Of a DNA stretch of 64,000 nt, positions 51,370-60,186 are shown one piece after another. Location of the stretch: assembly GCA_964587105.1 (NCBI GenBank), contig CAZPKG010000014.1, positions 24,803 to 88,802 on the forward strand, given 5' to 3'. Position 1 is the first letter of the stretch. Each line of letters opens with the position of its first letter. The notes under the pieces are model-generated. The model ran no database searches. It saw nothing but the letters and a program-made list of their open reading frames with translations, and was not told the DNA's origin. The DNA is from JABWCQ01 sp964587105. Lineage in GTDB: Bacteria; Electryoneota; RPQS01. Made by a program: the position numbers and the translations under genes.

Positions 51370-52233
51370 ATGAAAACAGTTCTAATCCTCACGCTACTGC
51401 TTGTCTCGCAGCTGTTCGCAGCCGAGTTCAAGAAAGAGCACGGTGAATACGTGTATCGCGATACGTTGCGGTTCGACGAAGCCGTACTGGATTTGAAGAC
51501 ACTTGCCGTAGAAGCGGTCAATGGTGAAATCAAAATCACCGGTGAAGCGCGCGGCAGTGTGAATGTCGTGGCCTATATCGAGATAAAGGCCGATGACCTT
51601 GAAGAAGGTCAGAAATATCTCAATGGATTCAGGCCCGTCGTGAAACGGGAAGGAGATCGTCTCCGAGTTTACGGGGAGTATCCCGAAACCAATTGGACGT
51701 GGGACGATATTTCGGCCAACATGGATTTTGAGATTGTTGCACCGCAGCATCTTGATCTCGACGCGTCATGCGCAAATGGCGAAATCACTGCAGTCGAAAT
51801 GAACGGCGGGGCAAAACTTGAAAGCGCCAATGGCGAAATCACTTTCTTGTCAAAGGACGGTGTGACCGGACAGATCGACGCGTCGTGCGCCAATGGTGAG
51901 ATTGACATTGACGTCGCGGCTCTGAATGATAATTGTGAATTCAGTTCAGCCAATGGCGAGATCCATGTGACGGTTCACAACACATTGGCCGGGAACATCG
52001 CGGCATCCACGGCGAACGGCGAAATAGAGCTTGCCTTGCCCGAGAATTCGAGCATGAAAGTGTCCGCCAGTTCAATCATAAACGGTTCAATTACGTCTGA
52101 TTGGTCAGGCAAGTATGCAGAACAGATGATTGGCGACGATTTTGAATTGGTCGTCAATGAAGGCAAATACCTTGTGGATTGCAGCAGCGCCAACGGCGAG
52201 ATTGCTATTCGTAAGGCCAACCGCGCAAATTAA
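51370..52233 (+). CDS. Exported DUF4097-like beta-helix protein
   Basis: 287 residues from ATG 51370, preceded by AAAGGAAGC; it has a signal peptide (cleavage near LFAAE). The mature protein carries a run of short repeats with the core (S/C)ANGEI, seen six times (CANGEI, SANGEI, CANGEI, SANGEI, TANGEI, SANGEI), one per turn of a beta-helix as in DUF4097 proteins. The DNA of these repeats is also alike. Function unknown; surface or periplasmic. Confidence 0.8.
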   Translation: MKTVLILTLLLVSQLFAAEFKKEHGEYVYRDTLRFDEAVLDLKTLAVEAVNGEIKITGEARGSVNVVAYIEIKADDLEEGQKYLNGFRPVVKREGDRLRVYGEYPETNWTWDDISANMDFEIVAPQHLDLDASCANGEITAVEMNGGAKLESANGEITFLSKDGVTGQIDASCANGEIDIDVAALNDNCEFSSANGEIHVTVHNTLAGNIAASTANGEIELALPENSSMKVSASSIINGSITSDWSGKYAEQMIGDDFELVVNEGKYLVDCSSANGEIAIRKANRAN

Positions 52234-52245
52234 TCCTGCTCCTAT

Positions 52246-53856
52246 TTGAAGCGACTACCCACTAACGTCAGACCTTCTGATCCCGGCTTTGCGGAGAATG
52301 CGGCAGCCATGCGCGCGCTTGTCGATGAGTTGCGCGCCAAGCTTGCCGCATTGCATCCGGCAGGCGGCCCCAAGCAGCACATCGATCGTCATATCGCACG
52401 CGAAAAACTACCTGTGCGAGAACGGCTAAACCGCCTGTTTGATCCTGAGACTCCGTTTCTCGAGCTAAGCCCGTTAGCTGCACACGGCATGTATGACAAT
52501 GAAGCGCCAGGGGCCGGAATGGTCACTGGCATTGGCGTGGTGCATGGTCGTGAAGTGTTAGTCGTTGCAAATGATGCGACCGTCAAAGGGGGTACATATT
52601 TCCCGATGACGATCAAGAAGCATCTACGCGCCCAGGAAGTTGCGATGCAGAATCATCTGCCGTGCATCTATCTGGTGGACTCCGGTGGAATTTTCTTGCC
52701 CGAGCAAGCCGGAACCTTTGCCGATCGAGATCATTTTGGCCGGATTTTCTACAATCAAGCCAATCTGAGTGCAAAAAAAATTCCGCAAATTGCAGTTGTG
52801 ATGGGTTCATGTACGGCAGGCGGCGCATACGTGCCGGCGATGTCCGATGAAACAGTAATTGTCAAGAGTACCGGCACAATTTTCATTGGTGGTCCACCGC
52901 TGGTCAAGGCTGCCACCGGAATGGATGTTTCGGCGGAAGAACTCGGTGGCGCGGATGTACATACTCGTATCAGCGGCGTGGCCGACCACTTCGCGGAGAA
53001 CGATGGGCAGGCGTTGGACATCGCCCGATCAATCATCGAATCACTTGGCCCGCGTCCAAAGTTCGCATTTGATCGTGAGACTCCCGAAGAACCGTACTAC
53101 AATCCCGAGGAGCTATTGGGGCTTGTTCCGGTTGACATTCGTAAGCCATTCGATATGAAAGAGGTGATCGCGCGCATTGCGGACGGATCGCGCTTTCAAG
53201 AATTTAAAGCGCGATACGGCACGACGCTGGTCTGCGGTTTCGCCAGATTGCACGGATACCTTGTTGGGATCGTAGCCAATAACGGCGTGCTCTTTGGCGA
53301 GTCGGCAAAGAAAGGTGCGCACTTTATTGAACTTTGCTGTTTGCGCAAGATACCGCTCGTCTTCTTGCAGAATATCACAGGCTTCATCGTCGGCAAGGAA
53401 TATGAACATGGCGCAATTGCATCGGATGGCGCAAAAATGGTCCATGCCGTCGCCTGTGCCAATGTTCCGAAGTTCACCGTGGTGATCGGTTCATCGGCCG
53501 GCGCAGGAAATTATGCGATGTGTGGCCGTGGCTATTCACCAAGATTGTTGTGGATGTGGCCGCATTCCCGCATCAACGTGATGGGCGCTCAGCAAGCGGC
53601 AGACGTGCTCGTGCAGGTGAAGCGTGAACAGCTTGAAGCAAAACAACAAACGCTCTCCGAAGCGGACGCCGAAGCTATTCGGCAGCCCGTGCTTGAACAA
53701 TATGACCGTGAAGGCAATCCTTACTACTCCACCTCACGGCTGTGGGATGACGGCATCCTCGATCCACTTTCCACACGCGATGCGCTCGCTCTGGGCGTTG
53801 CGATGTCGGCGAATGCGCCTGTGCCTGATTATCAGCCCGGCGTGTATCGTATGTGA
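52246..53856 (+). CDS. Methylcrotonyl-CoA carboxylase-like carboxyltransferase (beta) subunit
   Basis: 536 residues from TTG 52246. Both halves of the carboxyltransferase are visible (GGTYFPMTIKKHLRAQEVA, SGGIFLPEQ, CTAGGAYVPAMSDE; ITGFIVGKEYEHGAIASDGAKMVHAVA, GSSAGAGNYAMCGRGYSPR). The GGAYVPAMSDE and GGPPLVKAATG blocks point to 3-methylcrotonyl-CoA carboxylase rather than acetyl- or propionyl-CoA carboxylase. It acts in leucine breakdown with the biotin carboxylase and BCCP genes nearby. Confidence 0.88.
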   Translation: MKRLPTNVRPSDPGFAENAAAMRALVDELRAKLAALHPAGGPKQHIDRHIAREKLPVRERLNRLFDPETPFLELSPLAAHGMYDNEAPGAGMVTGIGVVHGREVLVVANDATVKGGTYFPMTIKKHLRAQEVAMQNHLPCIYLVDSGGIFLPEQAGTFADRDHFGRIFYNQANLSAKKIPQIAVVMGSCTAGGAYVPAMSDETVIVKSTGTIFIGGPPLVKAATGMDVSAEELGGADVHTRISGVADHFAENDGQALDIARSIIESLGPRPKFAFDRETPEEPYYNPEELLGLVPVDIRKPFDMKEVIARIADGSRFQEFKARYGTTLVCGFARLHGYLVGIVANNGVLFGESAKKGAHFIELCCLRKIPLVFLQNITGFIVGKEYEHGAIASDGAKMVHAVACANVPKFTVVIGSSAGAGNYAMCGRGYSPRLLWMWPHSRINVMGAQQAADVLVQVKREQLEAKQQTLSEADAEAIRQPVLEQYDREGNPYYSTSRLWDDGILDPLSTRDALALGVAMSANAPVPDYQPGVYRM

Positions 53857-53858
53857 CA

Positions 53859-54311
53859 ATGGAAAGCGCGCTATTTGAAGAACAGCAAGATATTCCCGTT
53901 CGCGGCCCGTTAGCGTTTATGTCGGCTGCGGCCTTCTTTGTAATTCCACTGTTCACCAAGATGCCGCTGCTCGTTATCCTGATCATGTTTGCAGCAGGTA
54001 TCGGCATCAGCCTCCTGATCAGTTCATTCATGCGGATGCAAACCCGCGTGACGATGTCCGAACTCACTTTTGGTCCGAGCATTTGGACGCGCAGAATCCC
54101 CGCCTCGGAGATTGGCGTTGTCGGTCCACAGAAAATCCCCTTTATGGCAGGCGTTGGAATTCATCGCTATCGCGGCAAAATCTATTATAACATGCGGCTC
54201 GGCAAGGGCCTCGAGATTAAGCACGGCAAGAGAACTTACGTGATTGGTTCGGCAAGATTGGATGAGTTTCAGGCGGCATTACGCGATCAAGCGCGGAGCG
54301 TAGTCAAGTGA
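53859..54311 (+). CDS. Small membrane protein with PH-like domain
   Basis: 150 residues from ATG 53859, just after the carboxyltransferase stop; a GTG at 53853 is also in frame. Two membrane segments (about 20-55) are followed by a soluble beta-rich part (TRVTMSELTFGPSIWTRRIPASEIGVV, KGLEIKHGKRTYVIG) in the style of bacterial PH domains. Placed inside a catabolic cluster, its role is unknown. It overlaps the next gene by 4 bases. Confidence 0.6.
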   Translation: MESALFEEQQDIPVRGPLAFMSAAAFFVIPLFTKMPLLVILIMFAAGIGISLLISSFMRMQTRVTMSELTFGPSIWTRRIPASEIGVVGPQKIPFMAGVGIHRYRGKIYYNMRLGKGLEIKHGKRTYVIGSARLDEFQAALRDQARSVVK

Positions 54312-55090
54312 GTTTTTTGCGTCTTTCCCGTTCCGGCGGAGTTGTCACGTTGAATCTCGCGCGGCCAGAAGCGCGTAACGCTCTAAATGCCGAAATGATC
54401 GCCGAACTCACTCAGATGTTTCGTGATCTAAGCAAGGACGATTCCGTTCGCGTGTTGATTCTGGCGGCCGATGGACAGACCTTTTGCGCCGGAGCCGACG
54501 CCAACTGGATGAAATCGCAGAAGGGCGTTACTGAAATCGAGAATCTCGCTGATGCACAGAAAATCTTCGATCTCTTTCGCTCAGTTTACGAATTTCCCCG
54601 TCCGATCATCGCCCGCGTTCAAGGCGGAGCCTTCGGGGGCGGCGCAGGCTTGATGTGCTGTTCCGATATTGTCGTGATGGCGGACGATGCGCAAACCGCT
54701 TTCAGTGAAGTGCGGCTCGGTGTCGTCCCGGCAACAATCTCAACATTTGTCTTGCGCAAGATCGGCGAAGGCCGTGCGCGTGAGCTGTTTCTGACGGGCC
54801 GGAGAATTTCTGCTCATGAGTGTTTGAATTTGGGGCTTGTAACCGAAGTTGTATCGGTGGCTCAACTCGACGAAGCGATTGCCCGGTGGACATCTGAGTT
54901 GCTGAAAGCTTCGCCTACGGCTCAAGCAGTAACCAAAGAGCTGCTGCGCGAAGTGCCTTTACTATCGTTAGAGCAGGCTCGCGAGTTCACGCCGCAACGC
55001 ATCGCCAAACAGCGCGTCAGTTCTGAGGGACAAGAAGGTCTTGCAGCGTTGCTTGAGAAGCGCGCCCCTAATTGGAGCGTGCCGCAATGA
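54308..55090 (+). CDS. Enoyl-CoA hydratase/isomerase (methylglutaconyl-CoA hydratase-like)
   Basis: 260 residues from GTG 54308. Crotonase features: NALNAEMIAELTQMF, AGADANWMK (oxyanion hole), GGAFGGGAGLMCCSDIV and SEVRLGVVPATIS with the expected catalytic acid. Next to MCC subunits it probably hydrates methylglutaconyl-CoA in leucine breakdown, but the crotonase fold is used by many enzymes. It overlaps the following gene by 4 bases. Confidence 0.85.
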   Translation: MSFLRLSRSGGVVTLNLARPEARNALNAEMIAELTQMFRDLSKDDSVRVLILAADGQTFCAGADANWMKSQKGVTEIENLADAQKIFDLFRSVYEFPRPIIARVQGGAFGGGAGLMCCSDIVVMADDAQTAFSEVRLGVVPATISTFVLRKIGEGRARELFLTGRRISAHECLNLGLVTEVVSVAQLDEAIARWTSELLKASPTAQAVTKELLREVPLLSLEQAREFTPQRIAKQRVSSEGQEGLAALLEKRAPNWSVPQ

Positions 55091-56589
55091 TCCGCAAATT
55101 GCTCGTCGCAAATCGCGGAGAGATCGCCGTTCGCGTAATGCGATCGGCGCGCGCCTTAGGCATCCGCACGATTGCGATCTATAGCGACGCCGATCGCGAT
55201 GCACTGCATGTGGAAATTGCTGATGAAGCCGTGCATCTCGGCGCCTCGCCTGCGCACGAAAGCTACCTGAACATCGAGAAAGTCATCGCAGCCGCGCGCG
55301 AGCACGGCGCAGATGCGGTTCATCCGGGCTACGGTTTTCTCTCGGAGAATCCCAAGTTTTCTAATGCCGTTCAATTGGCGGGCTTGATCTTTGTCGGTCC
55401 GCCTGCTGAAGCAATGGGTTTGTTAGGTGACAAGATTGCGTCGCGCGAATTGGCGCTCAGGCACAATGTTCCTGTTACGCCCGGGGCGCTGTTGCCGAAT
55501 GCGAGCGTAGATCAAGCTCGTGAAGAAGCACAGAAAATCGGCTTTCCGGTTTTGATAAAAGCAGCAGCGGGCGGCGGCGGCAAAGGGATGCGTGTTGTCC
55601 GCAAATTGGAAGATATTGCGCATTCTCTGGAGGCTGCGCGCCGTGAAGCAAAGTCCGCATTCGGTGATGACGCGGTCTATCTTGAGAAGTATATTGAGAA
55701 CCCTCGCCACATCGAGTTTCAGGTCTTTTGTGATCATCACGGCAATGCGGTGCATTTAGGTGAGCGCGAATGTTCGATTCAGCGCCGCCATCAGAAGATA
55801 ATTGAAGAAAGCCCGAGCATCGCGCTCTCACCTGCGTTACGCGAAGAAATGGGCGATGCAGCCATCCGTATTGTTAAAGCCGCAGGTTATCGCAATGCAG
55901 GGACCGTCGAGTTTCTGCTTGACGGCGACAGGTTCTACTTCCTTGAAGTAAACGCACGTCTGCAAGTGGAACATCCGGTGACCGAGATGGTGACGGGCGA
56001 GGATTTGGTTGCTTGGCAGCTTGCTGTTGCGTCTGGAGCAAAGCTCCCGAAGACTCAGGCGGAGATTCAGTTTCGCGGCCACGCCATCGAGTGCCGCGTA
56101 TATGCCGAAGATCCCGCAAGTGGATTTCTTCCATCAACCGGAACAATTCTGAAGCTCGATGAACCGCACGCCCCGGGCGTCCGGATTGACAGCGGCATTC
56201 GCGAAGGATTTGAAGTCCCGATTTTCTACGATCCGATTTTGAGCAAGGTAATTTGCTGGGCAGACAATCGGGAACATGCGATTCGCCGGATGCGTGACGC
56301 TTTGAAGCACTATGTATTGCTGGGTGTACGAACCCCGCTTGGTTACATGCAAGACGTGTTGGCGCACCCTGAATTTGCCAATGGCAATGTCTCCACCCAC
56401 TTTCTCGGAGAACATTTTTCAGAGTGGGTCGAAAAGCAGCCGACGGGCGAAGCCCTGGCCGCTTTGCTCTCAGTGGCGCACGAGTTTTGCCGCGTGACAC
56501 ACAAGAATGTTGAAGTAAACGGCGCGGCCAAGCCGTCTTCGCCATGGACGTCGCTGGGCGACTGGCGCTTAGCCGGTGCGGGATCATGA
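55087..56589 (+). CDS. Biotin carboxylase subunit of an acyl-CoA carboxylase
   Basis: 500 residues from ATG 55087. ATP-grasp biotin carboxylase motifs: KLLVANRGEIAVRVMRSAR, AVHPGYGFLSEN, KAAAGGGGKGMRVV, ECSIQRRHQKIIEE, VEFLLDGDRFYFLEVNARLQVEHPVTE. It carboxylates biotin on BCCP. It continues beyond the usual biotin carboxylase end (about 445) and ends in SPWTSLGDWRLAG, as in the middle of MCC alpha chains, so it appears to be the first half of a split alpha subunit. Confidence 0.92.
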   Translation: MIRKLLVANRGEIAVRVMRSARALGIRTIAIYSDADRDALHVEIADEAVHLGASPAHESYLNIEKVIAAAREHGADAVHPGYGFLSENPKFSNAVQLAGLIFVGPPAEAMGLLGDKIASRELALRHNVPVTPGALLPNASVDQAREEAQKIGFPVLIKAAAGGGGKGMRVVRKLEDIAHSLEAARREAKSAFGDDAVYLEKYIENPRHIEFQVFCDHHGNAVHLGERECSIQRRHQKIIEESPSIALSPALREEMGDAAIRIVKAAGYRNAGTVEFLLDGDRFYFLEVNARLQVEHPVTEMVTGEDLVAWQLAVASGAKLPKTQAEIQFRGHAIECRVYAEDPASGFLPSTGTILKLDEPHAPGVRIDSGIREGFEVPIFYDPILSKVICWADNREHAIRRMRDALKHYVLLGVRTPLGYMQDVLAHPEFANGNVSTHFLGEHFSEWVEKQPTGEALAALLSVAHEFCRVTHKNVEVNGAAKPSSPWTSLGDWRLAGAGS

Positions 56590-57074
56590 AGCGTCATTTT
56601 CTACACGGTGACAACTTGCACAGCGTGACGTTTCAACGCCGTTCACCGAGCGAAGTTGAGATCATTGTCGGCGAAGACAAAACAGTGTTTTCCGTTTTGC
56701 AGAACTGCCAGCGCATTAATCTTGCTTCGCAGGACAAGCGCTTCCGGGCGGTGACGGCGCGCAGTAAGGACAAGATATTTATCTGGTTGGATGGCCGCGT
56801 GCATGAGTTGGTCGAAATTGAAGAGACAAACGACGCGGCAAATTTGCATTCCAATCCAGATGACATCAGAGCGCCGATGCCCGGCATGATCATCAAGTTG
56901 AACGTAATGAGCGGCGACGCGGTGGAAAAAGACCAGATTGTTGCCGTGTTGGAAGCGATGAAGATGGAACACAATCTGCGTGCGCCGCGGACCGGAGTGG
57001 TCGGTACAGTTGACGTGAAGCTCGGCCAAACGGTCTCCGCCGACGCGCTGCTCGTTCAGTTGGAGAAGGCATGA
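56586..57074 (+). CDS. Biotin carboxyl carrier (BT-BCCP) subunit
   Basis: 162 residues from ATG 56586, overlapping the biotin carboxylase stop by 4 bases (ATGA). Residues 1-80 fit the biotin-carboxylase/carboxyltransferase linking domain of MCC-type alpha chains, and about 90-162 form the biotinyl domain with the lysine in VLEAMKMEH and a preceding MPGMIIKLNV. Usually both are fused to biotin carboxylase. Confidence 0.9.
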   Translation: MKRHFLHGDNLHSVTFQRRSPSEVEIIVGEDKTVFSVLQNCQRINLASQDKRFRAVTARSKDKIFIWLDGRVHELVEIEETNDAANLHSNPDDIRAPMPGMIIKLNVMSGDAVEKDQIVAVLEAMKMEHNLRAPRTGVVGTVDVKLGQTVSADALLVQLEKA

Positions 57075-57877
57075 GCGACGTACTGACTCCGCGCTGCATT
57101 TATGTTGGGATTCGGGACGTGCCGATGTCGATTCCAAAGGTTACCGACCTCGGATTGGGGATTGAAATCGTCTTCAACTCGACGACGGATTTGTGGCCCA
57201 AGATCAAATGGGATGTGCTGCTGGGCTTAGCCGACGATTTAGCCGAAGCGCAACTGCCGGTTGCCTGCCATGGCCCCTTCAACAATTTGAGTTTCGCGGC
57301 AAAAGACGAACATATTGCTGAGTATTCCTATCAGTCGCTTGCGGCGGGAATCGAAGCCGCGCGGGTACTGGGATCGCCGTTGATGGTTTTTCACACCGGC
57401 TTCTTGCCCCAATATCCGCCTGCATATCGACCGATCTGGCTTGAAAAATTTTGCGGCAAGCTGACGCAATTGCTCGAAGTGGCTTCGGACAACGGCGTTG
57501 TCCTTGCGATGGAGAATACTTACGAGCAAGATACGTCTTTGTTCGAAGAGATTTTTGCGCGCGTGCAGCACCCGTTTCTTGGAATGTGTTTTGACACGGG
57601 ACACGCATCGTGTTTTGCCAAGATTCCACCGACGAAATGGATCGAGCAATTTTCAGAACAAATTGTCCATCTGCACCTCAGTGACAACGACGGAGTTTCC
57701 GATTTGCATTGGGGTCTGGGCAAAGGTGTTGTGAATGTTTCTACACTGATTGGGCCGTTGTTAGCTCGCGGAGCGCGGCCATCGGTGACTTTTGAAGTAT
57801 CATTAGATGATGCGCAGACCTCAAACGACTATCTGACACGTTCGCTTGCGGCTGCGCTGCCTTCCGTCAATGACTAA
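57071..57877 (+). CDS. Sugar phosphate isomerase/epimerase-like TIM barrel
   Basis: 268 residues from ATG 57071 (ATGA overlap). The AP_endonuc_2/xylose isomerase-like TIM barrel is recognised by LPVACHGPFNNLSFAAKD, PLMVFHTGFL, VLAMENTYEQD (metal Glu), GMCFDTGHAS (Asp-His) and VHLHLSDNDG (His-Asp). The metal ligands are complete, so an active enzyme is likely, but isomerase, epimerase and endonuclease IV-like roles cannot be separated. Its link to the catabolic cluster is unclear. Confidence 0.8.
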   Translation: MSDVLTPRCIYVGIRDVPMSIPKVTDLGLGIEIVFNSTTDLWPKIKWDVLLGLADDLAEAQLPVACHGPFNNLSFAAKDEHIAEYSYQSLAAGIEAARVLGSPLMVFHTGFLPQYPPAYRPIWLEKFCGKLTQLLEVASDNGVVLAMENTYEQDTSLFEEIFARVQHPFLGMCFDTGHASCFAKIPPTKWIEQFSEQIVHLHLSDNDGVSDLHWGLGKGVVNVSTLIGPLLARGARPSVTFEVSLDDAQTSNDYLTRSLAAALPSVND

Positions 57878-58064
57878 TCCCGAAAAGAAACAGCCGGACA
57901 AGCACAAGAAGCAGCCCGACTTAGACAAAATTGAGCGCATGCTTCGCGACGCCGATATTTCACCCGAAGAGTATCAGGCGCTAAAAGATGAACTACGACG
58001 CAACCGCCGCCGTAATGAGGGCGCGGGCGATAATCCATTAGATAACTTATACGACGAACCTTAA
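57870..58064 (+). CDS. Small charged protein, unknown
   Basis: 64 residues from ATG 57870, overlapping the previous stop by 8 bases. It is rich in Lys, Arg, Asp and Glu, with a predicted helical centre (KIERMLRDADISPEEYQALKDELRRNR). No family recognised. The next gene starts 15 bases after its stop. Coding is supported by the tight fit in the operon only. Confidence 0.5.
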   Translation: MTNPEKKQPDKHKKQPDLDKIERMLRDADISPEEYQALKDELRRNRRRNEGAGDNPLDNLYDEP

Positions 58065-58079
58065 GGAATATTAACTCCG

Positions 58080-59252
58080 ATGAGTCTTGGAGACCGACTG
58101 CCGCTGACTGAAGAGCAAAAGATGCTTCGCGACATGGTTCGCGACTTCGCTCAGAATAAAATTAAACCTATAGCCGCAGAAATTGATGAAACCGAGCGAT
58201 TCCCTGAAGAAATCTTCGCGGAAATGGGTGAACTCGGACTAATGGGCATTCCTTACCCCGAAGAATACGGCGGCGCAGGAATGGATTACACGTCGTATGC
58301 GCTGGCCGTTGAAGAAGTGGCCAAAGTGTGCGGATCAACGGCGCTTGGATTGGCCGCGCACATTTCGTTGGGTTGCGGGCCGATTTATCTGTTTGGAACT
58401 GAGGCGCAGAAGAAGAAATATCTTCCCGACTTGTGCGCCGGTAAGCACATGGGCGGATTCGGGTTGACAGAGCCGCAAGCGGGCAGCGACGCCGGTGCGA
58501 CTCAGACGACGTGCATGGACATGGGCGACTACTTTCTCTTGAACGGCACGAAAGTTTATTGCACGAACGGCTCGTACTCAAAAACCTACGTGGTTAGCGC
58601 GCTCACCGAAAAAGGCAAAGGTACGCGCGGAATCAGCTGCTTCATTGTTGAACGCGATTGGGATGGTTTTGCTGTGGGGAAAAAGGAGCGCAAACTCGGC
58701 GTGCGCGGCTCTGACACGGTCGTTCTCCATTTCAACGACGTCAAAGTGCCCAAAGAAAATTTGCTCGGCAAGCCCGGCGAAGGCTTCAAACAGATGCTAA
58801 TCACCTTGGACGGCGGGCGCATTTCAATCGGCGCAATGGCGCTCGGTTTGGCTGAAGGCGCTTACCTTGAAACACTCAAATACGTCACGGGCCGCAAAGC
58901 GTTTGATCAACGCATCGCCGATTTTCAGGCGACGCAGTTCAAGATTGCCGATATGCTGGTGAATATCGAAGCGGCGCGACATTTGATTTTTGATGCGGCG
59001 CGCAAGAAAGATGACGGCGAAGATTTCTCCCGAGAAGCTGCGATGGCGAAGCTGTTCGCCAGCGAAGTCGGCGCGAAAGTCACGTCGCAAGCCATCCAAT
59101 TGCACGGAGGCTACGGTTATGTTCGTGAATACCCCGTCGAACGTATGTTCCGCGACAACAAACTTACTGAAATCGGCGAAGGCACCTCGGAGATTCAACG
59201 CCTCGTCATCGCTCGCGGTATCCTGAAAGAATGGGACGCCGTCGGCGCGTAG
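58080..59252 (+). CDS. Acyl-CoA dehydrogenase (isovaleryl/short-chain type)
   Basis: 390 residues with the complete fold: LTEEQKMLRDMVRDFAQNKI, FGLTEPQAGSDAGAT (FAD/substrate), LGVRGSDT, and EIGEGTSEIQRLVIAR with the catalytic Glu. Most relatives read IYEGT here, and human isovaleryl-CoA dehydrogenase has IGAGT with its base elsewhere; this protein mixes the two. It oxidises an acyl-CoA with FAD. Its place after MCC genes suggests isovaleryl-CoA. Confidence 0.9.
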   Translation: MSLGDRLPLTEEQKMLRDMVRDFAQNKIKPIAAEIDETERFPEEIFAEMGELGLMGIPYPEEYGGAGMDYTSYALAVEEVAKVCGSTALGLAAHISLGCGPIYLFGTEAQKKKYLPDLCAGKHMGGFGLTEPQAGSDAGATQTTCMDMGDYFLLNGTKVYCTNGSYSKTYVVSALTEKGKGTRGISCFIVERDWDGFAVGKKERKLGVRGSDTVVLHFNDVKVPKENLLGKPGEGFKQMLITLDGGRISIGAMALGLAEGAYLETLKYVTGRKAFDQRIADFQATQFKIADMLVNIEAARHLIFDAARKKDDGEDFSREAAMAKLFASEVGAKVTSQAIQLHGGYGYVREYPVERMFRDNKLTEIGEGTSEIQRLVIARGILKEWDAVGA

Positions 59253-59297
59253 TTTGACTTGCTTTGTGACGGCTGATAGTTTCTGCCAGACATTGAC

Positions 59298-60158
59298 ATG
59301 CACCTAACACTCGGCTCACTGAGAATAGAAGTAATTGACGACGGACTGTTTGAACTTCGTCCCGAGACATTTGTCAAAGTCACAAAGGGCCGCAATGCCG
59401 AGTTGCTTGGGAAAAGCAAATATCGACCGCGCATCAAAGTCGGTTTCAACTCACTCCTGATTCGGGGTGAAGGAAAAACAATTCTGGTTGATCCCGGCAC
59501 GGGCGACAAAGAACGGGTGGCCGAGCGGCGAAACTACAATCTTGATTGGCCGCGCAAGCTTCTGCCCAAATTGCGTGAACTTGGCGTGTCGCGCGAGGAA
59601 GTTGACCTCGTTATTCTGACGCATCTGCATTGGGATCACGCAGGAGCCTGCACAACGGTGGGTTTCAGCGGCCAACTTGAACCGACATTTCCGAAAGCGC
59701 GCGTGCTTGTGCAGCAACGCGAATTGAGTGGAGCGCGGGCGGCGCTGGCAGAGGGCGACGATGGTTATTGCGCCGACGACTTTGAACCGCTCGCTTCCGC
59801 GCACAGATTTGATTTATTGTCGCGCGATGACGAACAGATTTATCCGTGGTTGAATTGTCATTGGAGCGGAGGCCATAGCGCAGGTCATATGGTCGTGCGG
59901 ATCGGATTTCCGGAAGGCCCGCGCGTGTTGTATCCGAGCGATGTGCTTCCGACGACTGCGCAGTTGGATTTGGAAAGTGGGATGTCTTATGACCAAAATC
60001 CTACCGAACTTGCTGCTGCAAAATTAAAGTTTATGCGTCTTGCCGCGCAGGATCAAGACGTCATCATCCTCGTTCACGCGCCGCGCAACCGCGCAGGTAC
60101 ATTGAACCAGATTTCCGAACGCGAATTTAAGTTCGAACATCTCGCTCTCGAAAAATAA
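59298..60158 (+). CDS. MBL-fold metallo-hydrolase
   Basis: 286 residues. Metallo-beta-lactamase motifs: THLHWDHAGACT (HxHxDH), GGHSAGHMVV, the metal Asp near YPSDVLP and a C-terminal His in LVHAPR. The family is broad; the substrate may be a lactone or thioester in the surrounding catabolic cluster. It starts 45 bases after the acyl-CoA dehydrogenase stop. Confidence 0.85.
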   Translation: MHLTLGSLRIEVIDDGLFELRPETFVKVTKGRNAELLGKSKYRPRIKVGFNSLLIRGEGKTILVDPGTGDKERVAERRNYNLDWPRKLLPKLRELGVSREEVDLVILTHLHWDHAGACTTVGFSGQLEPTFPKARVLVQQRELSGARAALAEGDDGYCADDFEPLASAHRFDLLSRDDEQIYPWLNCHWSGGHSAGHMVVRIGFPEGPRVLYPSDVLPTTAQLDLESGMSYDQNPTELAAAKLKFMRLAAQDQDVIILVHAPRNRAGTLNQISEREFKFEHLALEK

Positions 60159-60186
60159 TAACCCCAAACCCTGGATCGCATCAGTA

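Noticed and set aside
51700..52210. Regular repeats as a CRISPR array
   Set aside because: The repeats lie in frame within a signal-peptide protein and vary in spacing; they encode the turns of a beta-helix.
57071..57877. HMG-CoA lyase, to complete leucine breakdown
   Set aside because: It is a TIM barrel but with AP-endonuclease-2/xylose isomerase-like metal ligands, not the HMG-CoA lyase motifs.
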